Part shown: positions 7,134 to 11,646 of the stretch, one piece after another
How the letters are laid out: every line of letters begins with the position of its first letter
How positions within the stretch are numbered: the first letter of the stretch is position 1
Assembly: GCA_947631725.1 (NCBI GenBank)
Contig: CANRML010000033.1
Location: forward strand, 1-11,646
DNA: 11,646 nt
Source: an uncultured Clostridia bacterium
GTDB lineage: Bacteria; Bacillota; Clostridia; TANB77; CAG-508
Direction: 5' to 3'
Program-made: the position numbers and the translations under genes
The notes under the pieces: generated by a model
What the model was told of the DNA's origin: nothing
What the model saw: only the letters and a program-made list of their open reading frames with translations
Database searches by the model: none

Positions 7134-8451
7134 TTATTCCCCTTCTTCTTCAGAATCATATGTTACATATTCAGATGTCCAGTCTTCAAGCTGTCCTTCT
7201 TGATTTATTGTTGCTTTTATTTCTATTACTTTTTCTTCATAATTAAATTCTACTATAACCTCATTATCCTCAACTGAAATAGTTGAATCTGTGTCAAGAG
7301 TTGCAAATTCAAGTTCTTCTTTTACTGCATCAATTTTTGTATTTATTTCTTCATCATATTCTTTATTTTCAAATTTAACCAATGCTTCTTTTGCAATTTC
7401 TTGAAGTTGTTCCTTTATACTTGTAATTTCTGTTTGTAACTCTGTTTTTTTCATTTCTGTCAAAGTTGCGTTTTGCGTCGTTAATTCTTGATTTGCGACT
7501 TTTCCTTTTGGAAAAATATATATATCCTCTTCTATCTGATTTTCTGTAAGGTATTGTGTAACTATTTCTTTATTTGCTTCATATATTCTATTTTCCATAG
7601 CTTCTTTTATTTTTGAAACGTCTTCTGGTTTGTAGTTATCTAAAATTATGCTTTCATTTTCTTTTAGTTCTTCTATTTGTATATTATTTACAAAAGAAAC
7701 TTGATTTTCAAATTTATATGTAATATTATCATCTTCTGATTCTTTTATTTCAATGTTATAGTTTTCTTGAACTTCTCCGAGTATTTAGTTCTTTATATGA
7801 AATTGTAAATTTTATCTCATTTTTATTATATTTATCAATGAGTTCATCTTTTAATTCATCTATGTCTTGTTCAAATGTTTCAAGAAATTCTACAGCCAAA
7901 TTTTTTGAGGTTTCTTCGTCAAATTCTAAAGTGTATTCTTCTTCTGTCTTTGTAATTTCTTGCACATTATTTATTATATCTAGAATAGGTTGGTATGATA
8001 GTTTATCGTTTTTTATAGCTATATATTGTTTAGAAACCACATCTGATTGTATTCCATAAAGTCCTTTAGTATTTTTATACTTAATTGGAAATTTAAAGTT
8101 ATCAGCATATTTTATTTCTATATTTCCTTCTGCTTTTTGATTTTTTATATCAGTTTTTCCTGAAATTTCTATTGTTGGCATATAATACAATGGTTCTGTA
8201 TCTGATGTTATTCTAGTTATGAATTCACTTGTATTTTCATATGGAGTATTTTGTTTTTTTATAAAGTATTCATAAATTTGTTCTTTTATTTTTTCTTTTT
8301 CTGAATTTGAAATTTCTATTTTTTGTGGTTCTTCGTTATTTGTTTCTTCTGGCTTTTTATTTATAAAGAACAATGTTAGTAGCATTAATACAATAATTAT
8401 TACTATAATAGCTATAATAATGAATAGAGGTTTTAATTTTTTATTATTCAT
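7134..8451 (-). CDS. Membrane-anchored extracytoplasmic protein, first paralog, interrupted by a one-base frameshift
   Basis: Two ORFs (8451-7756 and a downstream frame ending at 7134) are parts of one gene. The locus is 1318 bases, one more than a multiple of three. Skipping C7779 on the coding strand joins 224 N-terminal residues to 214 C-terminal residues, giving 438. The downstream frame is open from the site onward, well before its first ATG at 7598. The joined product has a membrane segment (about 8-30), EYFIKKQNTPYEN (61-73, the same positions as in the paralog), MPTIEISGK, FPIKYKNTKGLYGIQ and QYIAIKND. After the break, the NIQIEELKEN block aligns with DVQIEKLTNEN of the paralog. It lacks the paralog's FNDRFEKY C-terminal domain and ends in an acidic tail. 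It starts 46 bases after yebC with AAAGGGAT before the ATG. Function is unknown. Confidence 0.8.
7777..7782 (-). other. Frameshift site in the first anchored paralog (ACT-C-GGA)
   Basis: The incoming frame reads AAT ACT CGG AGA AGT and stops seven codons after ACT. The target frame reads GGA GAA GTT CAA GAA and stays open to 7134. An in-frame TAA in the target frame just upstream (TAA ATA CTC GGA) confines the shift to the short segment after it. The six bases CTCGGA are identical to those at the spoIIIAA site. Confidence 0.8.
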
Positions 8452-8497
8452 TTTATATCCCTTTCTTTGGTATTATTTACGTCAAAAAAGAAATATT

Positions 8498-9226
8498 TTA
8501 TGCTTCTTCCCAATTATGATAAACATTTGATACATCATCTAGTTCATCTAATCTTTCTAATAGTCTTTCCATTTTTTCTACACCTTTTTCATCAAGTGTA
8601 ACTGTTGTTGTTGGTACCATTTGAACTTCTGCTTCTAAAAATGTTAAGCCTTCTTCTTCTAATTTTTCTCTTACGCTAGAAAAATCTGATGGATCTGTTG
8701 TAATTTCATATATTTCTTCGTCTGAAACAAAGTCCTCTGCACCTGCATCTAATGCTAACATCATTAATTCTTCTTCATCTTTTTGTGTAGATGCTTTTTC
8801 AATTACAATAACTCCTTTTTTATTAAACATATATGAAACACATCCTGTTGTTCCTAGATTTCCTCCTGCTTTATCAAATACATGTCTTACATCTGCTGCT
8901 GTTCTATTTTTATTATCTGTTGCTGCCTCTACAATAATGGCAACACCATTAGGTCCATATCCTTCATATGTAATTTCTTCATAATTATCATTATTTCCTG
9001 CTCCTGATGCTTTTTTTATTGCATTATTTATTGTATCATTTGGCATGTTAGCAGCTTTACATTTTGCAATTACATCTTTTAACTTTGAATTTCCTGCTGG
9101 ATCTGGTCCTCCTTGCTTAACTGCAATTAAAAGTTCCCTTCCTAATTTAGTAAAAACCTTTCCTCTTGCTGCATCAGTTTTTCCTTTTTTTGCTTGTATA
9201 TTCGCCCATTTTGAATGTCCTGACAT
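8498..9226 (-). CDS. yebC: YebC/PmpR family protein (TACO1-like translation factor)
   Basis: Members of this family were long annotated as transcriptional regulators; more recent work on YebC and mitochondrial TACO1 supports a role in relieving ribosomes stalled at polyproline stretches. The protein is cytoplasmic. The 242-residue product begins with the family signature MSGHSKWANIQAKKGKTDA, followed by RGKVFTKLGRELLIAV (22-37), the middle-domain segment ITYEGYGPNGVAIIVEA (about 84-100) and GGNLGTTGCVSYMF (about 119-132). Length matches the family. The ATG at 9226 has an AAAGGGGAAT ribosome binding site. No terminator separates it from the following anchored-protein genes, so they are probably co-transcribed. 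Confidence 0.96.
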   Translation of the reverse strand: MSGHSKWANIQAKKGKTDAARGKVFTKLGRELLIAVKQGGPDPAGNSKLKDVIAKCKAANMPNDTINNAIKKASGAGNNDNYEEITYEGYGPNGVAIIVEAATDNKNRTAADVRHVFDKAGGNLGTTGCVSYMFNKKGVIVIEKASTQKDEEELMMLALDAGAEDFVSDEEIYEITTDPSDFSSVREKLEEEGLTFLEAEVQMVPTTTVTLDEKGVEKMERLLERLDELDDVSNVYHNWEEA

Positions 9227-9243
9227 ATTTATTCCCCTTTCTT

Positions 9244-9258
9244 AGCTGTTTTTCAGCT
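9244..9258 (-). other. Small hairpin in the yebC leader
   Basis: AGCTG and CAGCT form a perfect 5-bp stem around a 5-base A-rich loop, ending a few bases before the yebC ribosome binding site. It is too short to be a terminator and has no T tract after it. It could affect translation or mRNA stability, but there is no direct support for that. Confidence 0.3.
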
Positions 9259-9285
9259 TTTATATTATATATCATTACTGAAAAT

Positions 9286-9314
9286 ATTGTAGCATATTTT
9301 TTTAATTTTGTGTA
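9286..9314 (-). promoter_or_regulatory. Putative sigma-A promoter of yebC (extended -10)
   Basis: On the minus strand TACACA (9314-9309, four of six matches) is followed by a 17-base spacer and TACAAT (9291-9286, five of six). TG one base upstream of the -10 forms an extended -10. The expected start is about 50 bases before the yebC ATG. A second TATAAT-like hexamer closer to the gene has no convincing -35. Confidence 0.5.
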
Positions 9315-9400
9315 GTATTTTTGCAAATTTTAGTTGTTTCTTTTAAACTTGTTATTTACACTTAAACCTATCACTTTAATTATCGATATAAATTATATTA

Positions 9401-9739
9401 CTAAAAAGTAATAGTAAGATTGCATATCATATATATAAAACTAATGATAAATGTTACAATTAAAGTTATAACAATCTTAAAAATGTTTTTAATTTTAGTT
9501 TTTTCTAAAATTGTAAGTATAGGTACATATATTATCATTTGCATGATACTTAAATACATCGATTTGTTTAAGTTCCAAAGTAAAGTATCCTTCATTGAAA
9601 AAATCTCTGCTAGTTCTTCTTTAGGATATTCACTATAATAATTATAAGTTTCATATGATTGAAATATAAATAAAAGCAAAAAACATATTATAAATATAAC
9701 TGCAGAATTTAATAAGATTTTTTTCATCTTTTCCTTCAT
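9401..9739 (-). CDS. Small integral membrane protein of unknown function
   Basis: I do not recognise the family. The 112-residue product has three probable membrane segments (about 9-28, 58-78 and 85-107). A short acidic, tyrosine-rich loop (about 29-50, with YETYNYYSEYPKEEL) lies between the first two. The N-terminus MKEKMKKI is basic. The ATG at 9739 is preceded by AAAGGAG at nine bases; a second ATG four codons later is possible. It lies 36 bases after another small membrane-protein gene and probably shares its promoter. A weak 6-bp hairpin overlaps the stop codon but lacks a T tract, so the end of this transcript is unclear. Confidence 0.65.
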   Translation of the reverse strand: MKEKMKKILLNSAVIFIICFLLLFIFQSYETYNYYSEYPKEELAEIFSMKDTLLWNLNKSMYLSIMQMIIYVPILTILEKTKIKNIFKIVITLIVTFIISFIYMICNLTITF

Positions 9740-9775
9740 TATAATTTTCTCCTTTATAAATTATCATTTTCTGTA

Positions 9776-9967
9776 CTAATTATCTTTATTTTTATTTGTA
9801 TCTTTTTTTAATATCAACGAAGTTGAAACTCCTAAAGAAATTCCAAAGCAAAGTCCAGCTCCAATTCCTGCATAACTATTTAATACTTTGCAAAAAACAA
9901 TACTAAAGAGAATAGTCATTGATATTCCAACACTAAATCCAACACTTAAATATGATCCTCTCTTCAT
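9776..9967 (-). CDS. Small glycine-rich two-pass membrane protein of unknown function
   Basis: The 63-residue product is a hydrophobic hairpin: two membrane segments (about 5-27 and 31-53) with regularly spaced small residues (SVGFSVGIS and YAGIGAGLCFGISLG, a glycine-zipper-like pattern) and a short Lys/Asn/Asp tail. Such small proteins are common in Firmicutes and often have no assigned role; some are stress or immunity proteins, but nothing here shows that. I prefer the ATG at 9967, eight bases after a perfect AGGAGG. An in-frame GTG two codons upstream would leave only two bases after that site. It has its own promoter and leads the two-gene membrane unit. Confidence 0.65.
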   Translation of the reverse strand: MKRGSYLSVGFSVGISMTILFSIVFCKVLNSYAGIGAGLCFGISLGVSTSLILKKDTNKNKDN

Positions 9968-10005
9968 TTTCACATCCTCCTAAAAATCACTATTTATCTG
10001 ACTAA

Positions 10006-10034
10006 AGTATATCAAAAAAGCAAGTGATTGTAAA
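10006..10034 (-). promoter_or_regulatory. Putative sigma-A promoter of the small membrane-protein genes
   Basis: On the minus strand TTTACA (10034-10029, five of six matches) is followed by a 17-base spacer and TATACT (10011-10006, five of six). The leader would be about 30-35 bases. The -35 lies in the loop of the terminator hairpin at 10018-10049, and the T tract forms part of the spacer. Confidence 0.55.
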
Positions 10035-10049
10035 TATTTTCACTTGCTT
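10013..10049 (-). terminator. Rho-independent terminator
   Basis: Arms at 10040-10049 and 10018-10027 form a perfect 10-bp stem around a 12-base loop, followed on the minus strand by six T (complement of 10014-10019). It ends the short unit that starts near 10248. The loop carries the -35 of the next promoter. Confidence 0.75.
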
Positions 10050-10144
10050 ATGCAGATTACTGTTTTCTTTATTATAGGTGGAAAGTAAATTATATTTCAT
10101 TAAAAGATAATTGTAATTTGTTATTTAGTAATAACTTTTTTATT

Positions 10145-10252
10145 TTAACTTCTTTTATTACATTTTGGACATTTTAAATATCTAATAGTTCCATATTGCA
10201 TTGCAAAATATACTTGTGAATATTTAGGAATATATTTGTTATATAACAATTG
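10145..10252 (-). pseudogene. Remnant of a zinc-ribbon protein (C-terminal fragment)
   Basis: The open frame from 10252 to the TAA at 10145-10147 encodes about 35 residues ending PKYSQVYFAMQYGTIRYL then KCPKCNKRS. The CPxC knuckle followed by KRS, preceded by an aromatic-rich linker, resembles the C-terminus of small zinc-ribbon membrane proteins common in Clostridia, which usually continue with a Trp and basic residues. There is no second cysteine pair, no convincing ribosome binding site and no good start. The only ATG (10201) would give 17 residues. An in-frame TAA stands just upstream at 10255-10253. I read it as a decayed gene; a functional micro-ORF is possible but less likely. Confidence 0.5.
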
Positions 10253-10256
10253 TTAT
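10243..10256. promoter_or_regulatory. 14-bp perfect palindrome at a promoter start site (operator-like)
   Basis: ATAACAATTGTTAT is a perfect inverted repeat. It overlaps the last two bases of a consensus TATAAT at 10260-10255 and spans the expected transcription start near 10248, a typical place for a dimeric repressor. The sequence is AT-rich, so chance is not excluded. Confidence 0.4.
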
Positions 10257-10283
10257 TATAGCCTTAATTATATTATTTTGCAA
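10255..10283 (-). promoter_or_regulatory. Putative sigma-A promoter driving the short 10248-10013 unit
   Basis: On the minus strand TTGCAA (10283-10278, four of six matches) is followed by a 17-base spacer and a perfect TATAAT (10260-10255). Transcription from about 10248 would cross the zinc-ribbon remnant and a small hairpin at 10120-10135 and stop at 10013-10049, giving an RNA of roughly 230 bases with no complete gene. The 366-base gap between the flanking genes (9968-10339) contains this unit, two terminators and the downstream promoter; I see nothing else in it. Confidence 0.5.
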
Positions 10284-10301
10284 TATTATTTTTAAATTTT
10301 A

Positions 10302-10333
10302 GAAAAAAAGATTAGTTATTTTTAAACTAATCT
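10302..10333 (-). terminator. Rho-independent terminator after the MmcQ-EVE gene
   Basis: Arms at 10325-10333 and 10309-10317 form a perfect 9-bp stem around a 7-base loop. Seven T follow on the minus strand (complement of 10303-10309). It begins seven bases after the stop of the gene at 10340. Confidence 0.85.
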
Positions 10334-10339
10334 ATAAAT

Positions 10340-11395
10340 TTATAATTTATCTTCAAATTTATTTATATATTCACTTAATGATAATGGCATATATCTTTGA
10401 CTTCTAATTGCATTTATTCCAAATTCTTTTAATTTTTCAAATGATAATTTTTCTTTTTCATATCTCGTTAATAGTTCTATTTTCATGGCTTTTTGAATTT
10501 TTAAATTTTCGTCTTTATACTCATAAGGAATATTTACTTCTATTACTTTAAACTTATACATAATTGATGAATATGGCTTGCCAACATATATATATACAAT
10601 ATCATTTATTTTAATATCTGCATTTTGTTTCCACAATATTGTATTATTTTCTTTTAATGCATTATCTATATCAAAATATTTTGGATTTGCAGGTACTATC
10701 CACTCATTTTTTGCATCATTTTTATTTACAACTGTATATGAATAGCTTTTTTCAATCAATTTCATTATTTTTTCATCTGGTATAGTATTATTTAGTATAA
10801 CTGTAATCCAGTTTTTCTTATTCAAATGATATGCAGGATAAAAGCCATCCTGTTTTAGTAAATACTCTATTTCATTTGGTTCTAATTTTATATCAATTAT
10901 TTCTATCTCTCCAGTAGATTTTTTATCTAATTTATTTTTATCAAGATTCATTATTATTCCATACCATTTTTTACTATCTTTATTTCTAAAAGTAGCATAT
11001 CCTGGAAACTTTTCCCATTCAAATTCTGGCTCATCTCCATATTTTTCCTTTATTACTTTTGCTATTCTATTTGATTGTTCATATATAAAAGATTCTCTAG
11101 TAAAACAAGTGCTTCTAATATCTTTTAATAAATTTTCAAATTCTTCTCTAACTTGTCCCACAAAAGAACCTGTACTATTTTCTATTCGAAAATTAGTATA
11201 TTCGTCTCCAAAAGATAAATCATACACTTTTCCTTTAACTATTCCATCATTATTTATTTCAACATCTACTCTAAAAGTATTGTCCATAATATTTTTAGAA
11301 TATTTGTACAATGCTTTATCTTTTTTAAATCCATATTCAGATATTTTATTAAAGTCAATCTTTGTTTTTCTAAATAGTTCTTCTTCAATAGTCAT
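10340..11395 (-). CDS. MmcQ/YjbR-like protein fused to an EVE/PUA-like domain
   Basis: The 351-residue product has three parts. Residues 1 to about 100 are an N-terminal extension I know from clostridial MmcQ/YjbR proteins (FRVDVEINNDGIVKGKVYD, 41-59). Residues about 105-222 match the MmcQ/YjbR fold: QSNRIAKVIKEKYGDEPEF (107-125), YATFRNKDSKKWYGIIMN (133-150), DGFYPAYHLNKKNWITVIL (183-201). Residues about 231-345 look like an EVE domain of the PUA superfamily: EWIVPANPKYFDI (231-243), ILWKQ (253-257), DIVYIYVGKPYSSIMYKFKVIEV (265-287). MmcQ/YjbR proteins are annotated as DNA-binding, on a CyaY-like fold. EVE domains bind modified nucleic-acid bases and occur in defence-linked proteins. A role in recognising modified DNA or RNA is therefore an inference. 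The ATG at 11395 has GAGGAG seven bases upstream. It follows a RhuM-type gene by 59 bases and ends at a terminator. Confidence 0.82.
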   Translation of the reverse strand: MTIEEELFRKTKIDFNKISEYGFKKDKALYKYSKNIMDNTFRVDVEINNDGIVKGKVYDLSFGDEYTNFRIENSTGSFVGQVREEFENLLKDIRSTCFTRESFIYEQSNRIAKVIKEKYGDEPEFEWEKFPGYATFRNKDSKKWYGIIMNLDKNKLDKKSTGEIEIIDIKLEPNEIEYLLKQDGFYPAYHLNKKNWITVILNNTIPDEKIMKLIEKSYSYTVVNKNDAKNEWIVPANPKYFDIDNALKENNTILWKQNADIKINDIVYIYVGKPYSSIMYKFKVIEVNIPYEYKDENLKIQKAMKIELLTRYEKEKLSFEKLKEFGINAIRSQRYMPLSLSEYINKFEDKL

Positions 11396-11454
11396 TTTTA
11401 TTCTCCTCTACACATTACTATTTATCTAACTCATACAAATTGTAATTTATCACT

Positions 11455-11646
11455 CTAATTATTATTCAAATTTTTAGTTTCATTTACTAACTCATCAAAG
11501 TCAGAAATATAGTTTTTATCTTGTACAACTCTATATTTTTTGTACTCATCTAAAGCCAACTTATCTACGATTTCTCTTTTAATTTTTCCATTATCTTTTA
11601 AAATGTTATATTCATTAATTTTTAAAAATATTTCTAATTTTTCCTT
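11455..11646 (-). CDS. rhuM: RhuM-family protein, C-terminal 63 residues, cut by the window edge
   Basis: Only the 3' end is present; the frame is open to base 11646 and stops at TAG 11457-11455. The visible residues contain LEIFLKINEYNILKDNGKI, then ALDEYKKYRVVQDKNY and SDFDELV. This pattern (a helix with FLxxNEYxILxxxGKI, then an ALxEYxKYR-type helix, then SDFD) matches the C-terminus of the RhuM family. That family was named from a Salmonella pathogenicity-island gene and is common in Firmicutes near restriction-modification and other accessory genes; its biochemical role is not established. It probably shares a transcript with the following MmcQ-EVE gene. The assignment rests on a C-terminal fragment recognised from memory. 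Confidence 0.65.
   Translation of the reverse strand, partial: KEKLEIFLKINEYNILKDNGKIKREIVDKLALDEYKKYRVVQDKNYISDFDELVNETKNLNNN

Noticed and set aside
7133..7159. ATG at 7159 as start of the second anchored paralog
   Set aside because: It overlaps the end of the upstream gene and has no good ribosome binding site. The ATG at 7132 has one and gives an N-terminus that aligns with its paralog.
9397..9412. ATTACT-AAAA-AGTAAT inverted repeat over the stop of the gene at 9401, as a terminator
   Set aside because: The stem is only 6 AT-rich base pairs and no T tract follows on the minus strand.
10145..10201. A 17-residue zinc-knuckle micro-protein starting at ATG 10201
   Set aside because: There is no ribosome binding site, only one CxxC pair, and the recognisable family sequence extends upstream of that ATG, which fits a decayed gene better.

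Overview
The window is an AT-rich stretch with very few CpG dinucleotides. Every supported gene lies on the minus strand, so transcription runs from high to low coordinates. An eight-gene spoIIIA sporulation operon and clostridial-type gene content point to an endospore-forming, low-GC member of the Clostridia, probably an uncultivated gut-type lineage. The sequence alone does not fix genus or species.

Layout, in transcription order. (1) 11646-10302, accessory region: the 3' end of a RhuM-family gene, then a gene fusing an MmcQ/YjbR-like domain to an EVE/PUA-like domain, closed by a terminator. (2) 10283-10013: a promoter with a palindrome at its expected start site drives a short unit that holds only a broken zinc-ribbon C-terminus and ends in a terminator. 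(3) 9967-9401: two small membrane-protein genes behind their own promoter. (4) 9314-5350: yebC, then two paralogous membrane-anchored proteins of unknown family, then a strong hairpin terminator. (5) 5312-281: spoIIIAA-AB-AC-AD-AE-AF-AG-AH, the mother-cell part of the channel joining mother cell and forespore, closed by a terminator. (6) 189-1: the first 63 codons of der (engA), whose likely promoter overlaps that terminator.

The most notable observation is a pair of frameshifts. spoIIIAA and the first anchored paralog are each interrupted by exactly one extra base. In both cases the break has the form NCT-C-GGA on the coding strand. Dropping the C restores the SpoIIIAA Walker A motif as SPPGRGKT, and restores full-length alignment of the broken paralog to its intact neighbour. 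In the out-of-frame reading each site is an in-frame CGG codon, and I found no other in-frame CGG codon in the window. The shared context suggests one cause: a systematic sequence error, a motif-specific insertion, or +1 ribosomal frameshifting at a hungry or unassigned CGG codon. The sequence alone cannot decide between these.

The spoIIIA flanks differ from the arrangement I know from other Firmicutes (efp upstream; asp23-like, nusB and xseA downstream).
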